Shown here piece after piece: positions 1 through 6,272 of a DNA stretch of 12,486 nt. Each line of letters begins with the position of its first letter. The stretch's first letter is position 1. The DNA is taken from NCBI GenBank assembly GCA_041484845.1, contig JBGPIK010000179.1:1-12486 (forward strand), in the 5' to 3' direction. The position numbers and the translations under genes are program-made. The notes under the pieces were generated by a model. It saw only the letters and a program-made list of their open reading frames with translations, ran no database searches and had not been told where the DNA came from. This DNA is from JBGPIK01 sp041484845 (GTDB lineage Bacteria; Desulfobacterota; Binatia; UBA9968).

Positions 1-15
1 AGATTTCGGAACATG

Positions 16-134
16 AGACTAACCCCGATTCCTCGGAACGTGGCGCGAAGCGACAAGCCTTCCGGCCGCAGCCGATGGGCCTGTGGCTCCAAGCCCCCCC
101 GCGCCCGAGCCATGGGTGCTAATTCCAACAGTCT
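16..134 (+). ncRNA. Candidate structured RNA with SAM-I-like 3' string
   Basis: Five complementary arms nest in order: 16-20/130-134 (AGACT/AGTCT), 22-25/114-117 (ACCC/GGGT), 32-35/106-109 (CTCG/CGAG), 42-47/100-105 (GGCGCG/CGCGCC) and 66-71/81-86 (CCGCAG/CTGTGG, one G-U). Together they predict a long rod with internal loops. The string GGTGCTAATTCCAACAG at 115-131 matches the conserved 3' core of SAM-I (S-box) riboswitches. The matching 5' core (AGAG, GGGACTGGCCCGAT, GGCAACC) is at best badly diverged, as GAGACTAACCCCGAT at 15-29. Either strand could carry the structure. This could be a divergent riboswitch, another structured RNA, or chance folding of GC-rich DNA. Confidence 0.25.
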
Positions 135-341
135 GGGCCTGTGAAAAGAAATGTGAATGGGGGGAGGGTCGGTAGGTGATAACTTTTCATATTAATGGGT
201 TATAGGGTCGGAATTGTACTTTTTCAATACCGGAGGAAAATCGGTTCAGGACCAAAAACCCGCCAGGTGTTTCCGGAAAATAAGCCGCGCGCGGCGAGTG
301 GGTTTCCCGGCCAGCGGCTACCTCAAGGTAGGCGATTTTTA

Positions 342-369
342 TTGACTGTTTGCCCCGTTGCTTTATTAT
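342..369 (+). promoter_or_regulatory. Sigma70-like promoter facing the 456-755 gene
   Basis: TTGACT (342-347), a 16-bp spacer and TATTAT (364-369); each hexamer matches 5 of 6 consensus bases. Transcription would begin near 376, giving an untranslated leader of about 80 nt that is extremely GC-rich and can fold (around 398-438). Confidence 0.45.
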
Positions 370-455
370 TCGGCGAGATCTTCGAGCGGCGATTTTTCTC
401 GGGCGCGCCGGCCGGCCGTCTGGACCGGGCCGCGCGGCTAAGTCAGTACTAAAAG

Positions 456-755
456 TTGTACCAAAACCAAACTTTGAGTTCTTCTAATGTGGTGGGCGAG
501 CGCCGGCTTTGGTCGTACGTCCTTATGCGCGCACTGTATGACCTGGCCGGGTTTCAACTTCACGCCACGCGACTTAATCGACATTTTTTACAAACATCGG
601 CGCGAGCATGGTTTATATCCGAGTGCCAGGAGCCGGGCGGCTTTCTCTGGGTGTGTGACCAGCTGGAACTTGATCCAGACGCTGTTCGAGATCGCCTTCT
701 AAAGAGGCCCTTTCACCTTCCGCTGGCTCTCCTAGAATCGTCCGATGCTGCCTGA
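456..755 (+). CDS. Small conserved-looking protein, LWxxVL...GFLWVCxxLxLDPDAVR type
   Basis: This 99-aa frame reads like a genuine small globular protein. An N-terminal helix RRLWSYVLMRALYDLAG (residues 16-32) is followed by ARAWFISECQEPGGFLWVCD (49-68) and then ELDPDAVRDRLLKR (71-84). From memory, this arrangement (a tryptophan helix, then AxxWF/I-S, then a FxxVC..L.LDP..VR module) recurs in small uncharacterised proteins of proteobacterial and mobile DNA; I cannot name a function. The TTG at 456 has little ribosome site. GTG codons at 489 and 492 and an ATG at 525 are alternatives, and the conserved part begins only at residue 15. A promoter-like pair lies about 85 bp upstream. The gene runs into the C-terminal end of the convergent gene 613-1131, overlapping it by 143 bp, which is unusual; one of the two reading frames may be shorter or broken. 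Confidence 0.5.
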   Translation: MYQNQTLSSSNVVGERRLWSYVLMRALYDLAGFQLHATRLNRHFLQTSARAWFISECQEPGGFLWVCDQLELDPDAVRDRLLKRPFHLPLALLESSDAA

Positions 756-1131
756 ATTCACTAAAAAGTTTCTCGCGCAACCCTTCAACTCTCCGTTGCT
801 CTTCTTTCCAATGCTGCGCGACTCGTTTTCGACGACGTTCATTAGCGCCGCGGCAGTCTCCACACTTGTTCCTGAGATCAAGTAGCCGAAGATAATCACC
901 ATACGGCTTAACCTGAAAACACTGCGGGCAAATTTGGTGATCTTTGGCATGAACGCCCAAAACCAACCGGTCCCAGGATTGCGTAATTAGATAGGGACGC
1001 ACCGTCTCCCCAAGGGACGATAACAGGAATTCAAAGGCTGCGAGTTTGATAGTGAACTCAGCCAACTGCCGAACGAGAAGACTACCTGCCGCTTCAAGGA
1101 TTGACTTATAAAAACCCAGAACCTCATTCAT
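613..1131 (-). CDS. Zinc-ribbon protein, last gene of the leftward operon
   Basis: A 172-aa protein of unknown function. Its clearest feature is a four-cysteine metal-binding knuckle: CPQC at residues 68-71 and CGDC at 90-93, followed at once by a basic stretch (residues 98-105). CxxC...KPxxxY...CxxC plus a basic helix resembles the N-terminal zinc knuckle of HNH-type and other phage DNA-binding proteins, but no HNH motif follows. Residues 1-40 are hydrophobic and helical. The start is well supported: AGGAGG lies 5 bases before the ATG. The last 47 codons overlap the convergent plus-strand gene and look low in information (Glu/Arg/Pro-rich), so the conserved protein may be shorter in relatives. 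The sequence just upstream, including its ribosome site and start codon, is a copy of the sequence in front of the zincin gene. Confidence 0.7.
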   Translation of the reverse strand: MNEVLGFYKSILEAAGSLLVRQLAEFTIKLAAFEFLLSSLGETVRPYLITQSWDRLVLGVHAKDHQICPQCFQVKPYGDYLRLLDLRNKCGDCRGANERRRKRVAQHWKEEQRRVEGLREKLFSEFRQHRTILGEPAEGERASLEGDLEQRLDQVPAGHTPRESRPAPGTRI

Positions 1132-1190
1132 TTTGCCTCCTATTCAACAGCGCGATCTGCGGCTCTTAGTTTGCGCCTCTCGGCCAATCG
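1126..1190 (-). repeat. 65-bp direct repeat, copy B
   Basis: Aligned without gaps to 1756-1820, 53 of 65 bases are identical. The repeat covers the end of a small basic reading frame (RLAERRKLRAADRAVE then stop), the ribosome site and the start codon of the 613-1131 gene, and similarity stops just inside that gene. The two copies are 630 bp apart and bracket the zincin gene. Confidence 0.85.
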
Positions 1191-1280
1191 GTCTTTAAAA
1201 TAGATCCGCGATATCGTTGGGAACGTATTTACGCTTGCGAAGGCCAAGATGTTGCGCTTGATGTAGAAGTTGACAATCAT
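1140..1280 (-). pseudogene. Remnant of the 45-aa basic peptide gene
   Basis: The 16 codons before the TAG (1140-1142) encode RLAERRKLRAADRAVE, clearly related to RLADRRKLKAANRAGE in the peptide gene at 1758-1895. The frame stays open back to an ATG at 1280, but there it lies inside the zincin gene in another frame and has no ribosome site, so the upstream part is probably not translated. Its stop codon is embedded in the ribosome site of the next gene (TAGGAGG). The simplest reading is a truncated tail left when the zincin gene was inserted or when the segment was duplicated. Confidence 0.45.
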
Positions 1281-1761
1281 ACCGCTTAAAAACGCGGTCG
1301 TGACCTGAGCGTTCAGCCTTTGCTCTTTGCTCAGGAGTGAATTTGTTGCCAGTATTTCGTATCAGCTCATACCACCTTAGAACGTGTGCCCCTTCGTGGA
1401 TTGCAATCCGAAAAAGTCGTCCATACGAGAAAGGTGCTGCGCACATTCTAAACCCGGAAAACGACAACATAGAGGGACCATCTAAAGGCAGGGCAACTAG
1501 CCCATTCGATTGCTGCAATAACGCCAGGTCAATCCAAGGAAACCATAGAACGCGCACATACGCCCACCGAAAAAGGTTCGCCGGGTCCTCGCCGTGCCAA
1601 TCTTGGAAGGGAATTATCTCAATGGGCCTGGCGTGCGGCAGCCCTTTGGGTGCCCAATCGACCCCGATCAACCCTAGTTGAGTCTCGAAATGCTGCGCGA
1701 GCCGTTCGCATTGCTCTTCTGTCCATTTGGGCGATTCTTTCACCACTCGTCCCATGTTCAT
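1195..1761 (-). CDS. SprT-like HExxH zinc metalloprotease-type protein
   Basis: A 188-aa protein carrying a zincin motif: HEGAH at residues 122-126 (two zinc-binding histidines and the catalytic glutamate H122, E123, H126) in the hydrophobic context FRIAIHEGAHVLRWYE. A further GHDRVFKRY follows, with H154 spaced as in SprT/Spartan-type proteins, where HExxH is followed by HGxxF and the third histidine completes the zinc site. In that family the enzyme cleaves proteins, notably DNA-bound or DNA-crosslinked ones; a role in removing transposase or host proteins from DNA would be pure inference. No signal peptide is seen, so a cytosolic location is expected. The ATG overlaps the stop of the upstream 45-aa peptide gene (ATGA), implying coupled translation. 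The gene is bracketed by a 65-bp direct repeat, suggesting gain as a cassette. Another zincin family is possible. Confidence 0.65.
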   Translation of the reverse strand: MNMGRVVKESPKWTEEQCERLAQHFETQLGLIGVDWAPKGLPHARPIEIIPFQDWHGEDPANLFRWAYVRVLWFPWIDLALLQQSNGLVALPLDGPSMLSFSGFRMCAAPFSYGRLFRIAIHEGAHVLRWYELIRNTGNKFTPEQRAKAERSGHDRVFKRYDCQLLHQAQHLGLRKRKYVPNDIADLF

Positions 1762-1820
1762 TTCGCCCCCGATTCACCAGCGCGGTTTGCGGCCTTCAGT
1801 TTGCGCCTATCCGCCAATCG
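1756..1820 (-). repeat. 65-bp direct repeat, copy A
   Basis: Partner of 1126-1190 with 53/65 identities and no gaps. It contains the last 20 codons of the basic peptide gene, the ribosome site and the start codon of the zincin gene. That it ends within the first codons of two otherwise unrelated genes points to recombination or cassette insertion rather than gene duplication. Confidence 0.85.
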
Positions 1821-1895
1821 CCGCCGCTTTTCCTCGCGTTTTTCACGCCGCGCGAGTTCCCTCAATCTCCTCTTATGCCCCGTCTGACCTTCCAT
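1758..1895 (-). CDS. 45-aa highly basic peptide
   Basis: A short gene packed between the GemA-like gene and the zincin gene. The ATG at 1895 follows AAGGAG with 9 bases spacing and lies within the last eight codons of the upstream gene; the TGA (1758-1760) overlaps the next ATG. The product begins MEGQTGHKRRLRELARREKR and continues with EEKRRRLADRRKL, one long charged helix with roughly 40% Arg plus Lys, likely to bind nucleic acid or to be a coiled coil. A tail-only relative lies at 1140-1190. The conserved tail with mostly conservative replacements (D/E, K/R, N/D) argues that it is or was translated. Function unknown. Confidence 0.55.
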   Translation of the reverse strand: MEGQTGHKRRLRELARREKREEKRRRLADRRKLKAANRAGESGAK

Positions 1896-2409
1896 CCCAT
1901 GTCACTCCTTTTTGCTGGTCGATTATAGATTCCATCGCGAGACGAAGCTTTGTCACCTCTTTTGAGTTTCGCGGGCGCGGCGATTTGACCATTTTTTGGC
2001 AAAATCGCAGGTAGCCATCCTGCTCTTTCCATCGAATCTTGGCGGCCAGGGTGTCGAGCATCCTTAACTGGTGTTCTTTCGGTTCAGAAAATAAAACTAT
2101 TTTGCCGAGCTTTTTCCCTGACAGTGCCGGTTCGGCGCGCAGGTCGGACGCGTATATTTGCGGGTTTCGCACCGTCGCGCCCATTTGTCTGAGCCTCTCG
2201 ATTAACAACTCACGTTGTTTCAAAGAAAGGCGCGAGATAGATAAAATTCCCAGATTAATTTTTACCCCCGCCAACTCGCGCACGCGATCAAGAGACCCTT
2301 CAGATTCAAAAACGCCGCGCGAGACCAACTCGGCGATCGCCGAGTGAATGACGACATTTTGCAGATAATAAACCTCCGGGCGTTTTCGTTGCTTCAAATG
2401 AACCCCCAA
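1873..2409 (-). CDS. GemA-like protein (Mu gp16 / DUF1018 family)
   Basis: A 178-aa protein directly after the B-type ATPase, the place where Mu-like phages carry gp16/GemA. Residues 58-78 (ISRLSLKQRELLIERLRQMGA) match the 'LS..Q...ll..Lk..G' helix of that family. Residues 114-165 (QLRMLDTLAAKIRWKEQDGY ... AMESIIDQQ) match the C-terminal pattern of a short helix, a poorly conserved middle and a closing helix. In Mu, GemA affects host gene expression and DNA topology and is not essential; its biochemistry is poorly known. The start is uncertain: the TTG at 2409 has no ribosome site, while the TTG at 2397 is 5 bases behind GGGGG. A 23-bp GC-rich gap separates it from the upstream stop, and its last codons overlap the next gene. 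The family call rests on pattern and position only. Confidence 0.55.
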   Translation of the reverse strand: MGVHLKQRKRPEVYYLQNVVIHSAIAELVSRGVFESEGSLDRVRELAGVKINLGILSISRLSLKQRELLIERLRQMGATVRNPQIYASDLRAEPALSGKKLGKIVLFSEPKEHQLRMLDTLAAKIRWKEQDGYLRFCQKMVKSPRPRNSKEVTKLRLAMESIIDQQKGVTWDGRSDGA

Positions 2410-2432
2410 ACGGCGGGCGCCGGGCCGCTTTT

Positions 2433-3680
2433 TTAATAACCCGCCTGGATAGAGTCGATCACGGCCGCGCTTACGGTCTTGTCTCCCACGTCTTGCGCGG
2501 CAATGAGCGCCGCCGCCGCCAGATTATTGACCGACAACGGAGTGTCAACTTTTTTCGCCATCGCCTTGATCGCGCCGGCTTCGAAAATTTCCCGCGCGGG
2601 CGCGCCGGCGCGCTCCAGCTTGTGACGGATGTAAGAGCCGAGCGCGCCGTTGAGCGAGCCGAGCTCGTAGAGGTCCACGCGCTGGGAGACTTCCGCCAAT
2701 GTGAAGTTGGTTTTCAATTGCCGTGCGAGCGATTGTTGGCCGACGAGCACGATCGAGAGCAGTTTTTTAAAGCCGATCTCGAATTCATAAATGCGCTTCA
2801 GCGCCAGCAGCGCGTCCGGCCGTAAGAGATGCGCTTCATCTATAATGATGACGATCTTCTTGCCTTCCTTGAATGCCTCTTCCAAAATGTGTCCAACCAA
2901 GCGCGCTTTGTATTCGAGTGTCCGTTGTCCGCTGACGCTCTGCCCGCCCAGGTCTTCGAGGATCGAGTCGCACACGTGAGACGCGCCGAGGAATTGTTTT
3001 TCGATCGTGCGCGGCTTCACTACCACCACGTCGCGCCGCTTCGCCAACCGCCCCTCGATTTTCTTGAGCAGCGTCGTCTTGCCGGATCCCACCGGTCCGG
3101 TGATCGCGCACCAACCAGACCGTTCCACCGCGTTCATGATCTTTCTCTCCGCCTTGGAGTTCTCCTTAGTGTCGAGGATGTCATCAACGTCCTCCATTTC
3201 GTTAGTGAACGGGTCATTCTTTAAAGTGAAATGGTCTTGCACCTCCTGCGGCAGTGAAATTTTCGTCAACATCTTTTTATCCCCCTCTTGTTGAAGTTCC
3301 CGTTCCATCCAAGCCGTCACCGACCTGAGTGTGTGTTCGTCCGGCCACAACCCGCGGTAAATGCCGCGCGTCAGCACCAGCCGCGAGACGCCGGTGGTCT
3401 TTGCTAGCTCGTCGAGCGTCATGCCGAGCTGGGAAAACTTTCCGCGCATCGACTCGGCCTTGACTTCCTTCTTCCGCGGAATTTCCTTCTCTTTGATTGC
3501 GATGTAACGCTCCAGACGCGCGACAAAGTCCGAACCCTCGAGAGCCGCCGACAACCTTCCGTCCTTCACGTAAAATCCGAAGGTCGAAGTCGCCACGCCG
3601 AGATCCCGCGCCGCCGCCCGATGGGAAATACCCAACTCGCGCAATCTTACCGCGAGCCGTTCGTGTTTCTTCATAGACAT
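2433..3680 (-). CDS. AAA+ ATPase, MuB/TniB/ExeA-type transposition helper
   Basis: 415 aa. Residues 190-340 form an ExeA/MuB-type AAA+ core: Walker A GPVGSGKTT (195-203), Walker B IVIIIDEAH (276-284; D281, E282), sensor-1 region SIVLVGQQ (309-316) and the typical SQRVDLYEL segment with candidate arginine finger R334. In this family the ATPase forms filaments on DNA, selects the target and activates the DDE transposase. The N-terminal 135 residues contain two helix-turn-helix-like segments, GISHRAAARDLGVATSTFGF (17-36) and GMTLDELAKTTGVSRLVL (86-103), one more than the single N-terminal DNA-binding domain of MuB. It starts with ATG in a TGATG overlap with the transposase stop, so translation is coupled. 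It is longer than Mu B (312 aa) because of the N-terminal part. Confidence 0.9.
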   Translation of the reverse strand: MSMKKHERLAVRLRELGISHRAAARDLGVATSTFGFYVKDGRLSAALEGSDFVARLERYIAIKEKEIPRKKEVKAESMRGKFSQLGMTLDELAKTTGVSRLVLTRGIYRGLWPDEHTLRSVTAWMERELQQEGDKKMLTKISLPQEVQDHFTLKNDPFTNEMEDVDDILDTKENSKAERKIMNAVERSGWCAITGPVGSGKTTLLKKIEGRLAKRRDVVVVKPRTIEKQFLGASHVCDSILEDLGGQSVSGQRTLEYKARLVGHILEEAFKEGKKIVIIIDEAHLLRPDALLALKRIYEFEIGFKKLLSIVLVGQQSLARQLKTNFTLAEVSQRVDLYELGSLNGALGSYIRHKLERAGAPAREIFEAGAIKAMAKKVDTPLSVNNLAAAALIAAQDVGDKTVSAAVIDSIQAGY

Positions 3681-5362
3681 CAGCCTTCGGTGGCCGCCTC
3701 ATTTTCACGGCGCGCCCGTGCGAGAATCATGGCATCTTTCAACGCGGTCTCACTGACCATTCCGCGGTCGTTGAGCAGCGCGCGGAGCCATGCAATATTG
3801 GCGTCTTTTTGCTGTTTCTTTTGTACCCCGGGAAGCGAGTCATCGATCTCAAAGAACTCCTCCCCCTTGAGATAATTCCATGCCTCGAAACGATCCATCC
3901 AGTGCTCGGCAGCGAAGCTCCAGCGCCGGCCGGATTCAGTCTCGACGCTCTTTTGAGAGATGCGTTCTTTGTCGAAATCTTGACCTTCGCGTGGCATGTA
4001 GGAAGCGGCGCGCCTGTCTGTCTCCCATAGTTTGATGTTCTCATCGCCGGGGCGCGCGTTGGCGGCCGCGCGGGCCGCGTCAACGTTTGTTAAGTCCGGT
4101 TTCTCCCGCGGATAGCTGAACGCCGGCCGCACCAAGTTGTCGGTGCATTCTTTCAGCTCGATTTCCTTACTGTTATGCACGGCGAAAACCGTCTCATAAT
4201 GTCCGGGCTCCCAGTAAACCTCGATCCTTTCTTTAACCCAATTGTTGTACGGACGCTTCTCAGGGAGCTTGTAGACGTGTCGATCAATCGTGAAGGTCAA
4301 ATAAGCCGACACATAGCGCGTGCTGTGATCGTAGCGGAACAATCGATAAAGCTCTTCCGAGGGTGTGTGTTGCGGGGTTCCGATCGCTAGCCAGCGCTGA
4401 AACGGCGCCGCTCCGGTGACCGAGTGAACGCGCCGGTTGAGTTTGAGCACGTAGCAATACAAGGACTCCTGCGCTTCTTGCCAAGTGTGCGCGCGCCGGT
4501 GGAAGTTCTTGAGCCACTCTCCGTAACTCTTAAATACATTCTCGATCCCGCCATGCTTGCGGGCCCCGTGAGGTTCGCTCGTCGACGGCGTTGTCGGAAT
4601 GAGATGAACGCCAAGCTTCCTAAGCGCGGTCAAAACCTTCAGCGCATAGTTGCCGCCGCCCTTGTCCATGTATATATGGGTTGGCAATCCAAAAAACGGA
4701 AATTCGGCAGGCGCCGGCTTTTCCGACCAGGCGCGATAGAAGAAATCGAGGTGATTGTACTGATTGAGAGAGCGATAAAGAAAGGCGTACTTCGCCCGCG
4801 AAAACTTGTCGATAAGCGAATAGAGCCAGATCTCGTCGGGTTTTTCGCCGCGTGAGTTTTTACGGTTCGCGCGCGGGTCCCAGGTAAGCACGTCATCTTT
4901 GTTGATGTGAAGCTGTTCCAGCTTCGTCGTGTCAAATTCGTGGATGATGTTTGGCCCTTTCGCTCCCCAGCTACTCGCCGGCCCGACGTCTTTCTTGAGA
5001 CGGTCGCGAGTGATGCCAATCTCGCGTAACAGGGCGTTGTAATAAGCGGGGCTCACTTTGCCTTTTTCAATGATGCCGTTCAACTCGGCAACCTCGATAG
5101 CGTGTTCCGCGGAGAAATCGTCTTTGATGGTGAGATCCATACAGAAATCCAGTTGCTCCTGCGTCAGATCTATTTTCCGTTTCCCCGCATCGCTGCGTGA
5201 CGCACGGTCGTTAAATCTGACCTCTCCGGCTAATCTGTAAAGGTGACCCACGGAAATGCCGGTCCTCTGGTGGTAATCGTCAATGATCGCCTTCAGCTCA
5301 CGTCCGCTCTTGTTGACTACGGAATGAAGAAAAAGCTCCCGGAAGTCATCACCGATGCGCAT
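3680..5362 (-). CDS. DDE transposase, MuA-like (transposable phage A protein)
   Basis: 560 aa. Residues 1-125 are a helical DNA-binding region with HTH-like character (RTGISVGHLYRLAG, 33-46). The rve/integrase core follows, with the catalytic triad visible as D144 (IIHEFDTTK), D233 (THIYMDKGGGN) and E274 (KHGGIENVFKSYGEW), a 40-residue D-to-E spacing typical of the retroviral-integrase fold. YSLIDKFSRAKYAF (181-194) is the usual beta strand between them. Residues about 340-420 (SAYLTFTIDRHVYKLP ... IEVYWEPGHYETVF) look like the Mu-type C-terminal beta barrel, and the tail beyond 430 is charged and may contact B. The enzyme would cut and join element ends during integration and replicative transposition. 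The ribosome site AAGGAG lies inside the end of the upstream gene, whose stop is only 2 bases away. It is shorter than Mu A (663 aa). Confidence 0.92.
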   Translation of the reverse strand: MRIGDDFRELFLHSVVNKSGRELKAIIDDYHQRTGISVGHLYRLAGEVRFNDRASRSDAGKRKIDLTQEQLDFCMDLTIKDDFSAEHAIEVAELNGIIEKGKVSPAYYNALLREIGITRDRLKKDVGPASSWGAKGPNIIHEFDTTKLEQLHINKDDVLTWDPRANRKNSRGEKPDEIWLYSLIDKFSRAKYAFLYRSLNQYNHLDFFYRAWSEKPAPAEFPFFGLPTHIYMDKGGGNYALKVLTALRKLGVHLIPTTPSTSEPHGARKHGGIENVFKSYGEWLKNFHRRAHTWQEAQESLYCYVLKLNRRVHSVTGAAPFQRWLAIGTPQHTPSEELYRLFRYDHSTRYVSAYLTFTIDRHVYKLPEKRPYNNWVKERIEVYWEPGHYETVFAVHNSKEIELKECTDNLVRPAFSYPREKPDLTNVDAARAAANARPGDENIKLWETDRRAASYMPREGQDFDKERISQKSVETESGRRWSFAAEHWMDRFEAWNYLKGEEFFEIDDSLPGVQKKQQKDANIAWLRALLNDRGMVSETALKDAMILARARRENEAATEG

Positions 5363-5364
5363 GT

Positions 5365-6129
5365 CTACTCCTTGGCGAATCCAGGAACGTGCCGTATTTC
5401 CGCCCGCTTCGTTACCTCTTCGATGGGATGAAATTTTTCAATCATCACCTCATGGAATTTTCCGATCTCTCTAACCATTTTTTGCTCAAATATCTGATCA
5501 AACCAAGCTGGCTTGATCTCAGTCGACTCAAGTTTTTTCGCGAGCAGCGACATTGCCGAGAACGCCTTGACGTAAAGAGACCAGATTTCGCTCCACTCCC
5601 GATCTTCAGCTGGGATTGATCGTCCTGGGAGTGGCCGGTGCTTGCTTTCCGATTCGCTCTCGGTCCTGTGAGATTTTAACTGCGCATATCGCTTCTGTAT
5701 TTTCTCGGGCAAAAACTCTCCAATCTGGCCCTCGGGAATGTTTTCCATCGCATCGGCCAAAGCTTTTCGATCCGGCGCAGGAAGAAGAAGCAGTTCGCGG
5801 AAAGCGCGCGAAGACCTAAGCTCGCCGAAAACCGGATGCTCGCTCACCACTCGCGCGGCCTTCATGCACGTCCAGGCGGTCATGTAAGAGACCGGAGCGT
5901 TTCGAAAAGATTTCTTGAACGGCCCGTGACCCATCTTTTCTTTCATGGCAAGGAAGTAGATTCCGGCGATCGCCATCGTGTATCCGCTCCGGCGAACGTA
6001 GTAGACGCCCTTGCCGCAGAGATCCTCCGCCTTATTTTCGCTCGCGAGCTTCCCGACTACATCGCGTAGACTCGCGCCCGCCAGGCCTCGCTCGAGTTGC
6101 TGCAATTCGTCGGCTTTCGTCTTTTGCAT
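5365..6129 (-). CDS. DUF3102-like protein preceding the transposase
   Basis: 254 aa from the ATG at 6129 (GGA 6-8 bases upstream). The frame can extend to a GTG at 6174, but that codon has no ribosome site and lies inside a 24-bp inverted repeat, so I prefer 6129. The segment AIAGIYFLAMKEKMGHGPFK followed by S-x-x-TAW-x-CMKAAR resembles the 'A...L..AK..LgHG.F..W....S..TA...M..A' signature of DUF3102, a family common in phages and plasmids and of unknown function. The next part (FGELRSSRAFRELLLLPAPD) is helical, and a Ser/Glu-rich linker (around SESESKHR) precedes a helical C-terminal part. Its stop lies 2 bp before the transposase ATG, so the two are co-translated; an accessory role in transposition or replication control is inference. 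Confidence 0.65.
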   Translation of the reverse strand: MQKTKADELQQLERGLAGASLRDVVGKLASENKAEDLCGKGVYYVRRSGYTMAIAGIYFLAMKEKMGHGPFKKSFRNAPVSYMTAWTCMKAARVVSEHPVFGELRSSRAFRELLLLPAPDRKALADAMENIPEGQIGEFLPEKIQKRYAQLKSHRTESESESKHRPLPGRSIPAEDREWSEIWSLYVKAFSAMSLLAKKLESTEIKPAWFDQIFEQKMVREIGKFHEVMIEKFHPIEEVTKRAEIRHVPGFAKE

Positions 6130-6164
6130 GTCGGTTCCAATCGCGTCGGTCCCGCTTGGGTAGA

Positions 6165-6188
6165 CCGGATTCACCGTGAAACTTTTGC
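6165..6188 (-). repeat. 24-bp inverted repeat, left copy
   Basis: The minus strand reads GCAAAAGTTTCACGGTGAA plus TCCGG, identical over 24 bases to 7963-7986 on the plus strand, with weaker similarity continuing about 15 bases outward. The core TTCACGGTGAA is a perfect 11-bp palindrome. It sits directly upstream of the DUF3102-like gene (start 6129), where an operator or protein-binding site would be expected. The pair brackets 1.8 kb with three genes. Confidence 0.8.
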
Positions 6189-6272
6189 TCTAAGTTGCCG
6201 TTTTGGGCCGTTAGTCTCGCCCGGTATAGATGTTTTTCGAGATTGCACTCCAAGGCTCCCCTCGATCTGTAA

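Larger units (their letters stand above)
1..455. other. Non-coding left margin; no convincing gene
   Basis: No open frame here has protein-like composition or a good ribosome site. The longest (195-452, plus) is rich in Arg, Gly and Pro and has no recognisable motif. The stretch holds a nested set of complementary arms (16-134), two GGGTCGG words (166-172, 205-211), two ACTTTT-led AT-rich words (182-198, 218-233), a 10-bp direct repeat GGCGATTTTT (331-340, 388-397), a promoter-like pair (342-369) and a very GC-rich leader (about 398-438) able to fold. If the window starts in host DNA, the prophage left end could lie here, but I cannot place it. Confidence 0.5.

Noticed and set aside
16..134. 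6S RNA, tmRNA, SRP RNA or tRNA
   Set aside because: No matching signature sequences; no CCA end or T-loop, and the known conserved blocks are missing.
195..452. 85-aa plus-strand ORF
   Set aside because: Composition (Arg, Gly, Pro, Phe) and lack of any motif or ribosome site suggest a chance frame in GC-rich DNA; it also contains the promoter-like pair.
2493..5240. Many plus-strand ORFs opposite the transposase and ATPase genes
   Set aside because: They are shadows of strongly supported genes with visible catalytic motifs on the minus strand.
5408..5416. TTCGTTACC, a partial match to the repressor operator
   Set aside because: Only 9 bases match and it lies inside a coding region; the full 17-bp motif is absent.
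6129..6174. GTG 6174 as start of the DUF3102-like gene
   Set aside because: No ribosome site, and the codon is part of the 24-bp inverted repeat; ATG 6129 is better.
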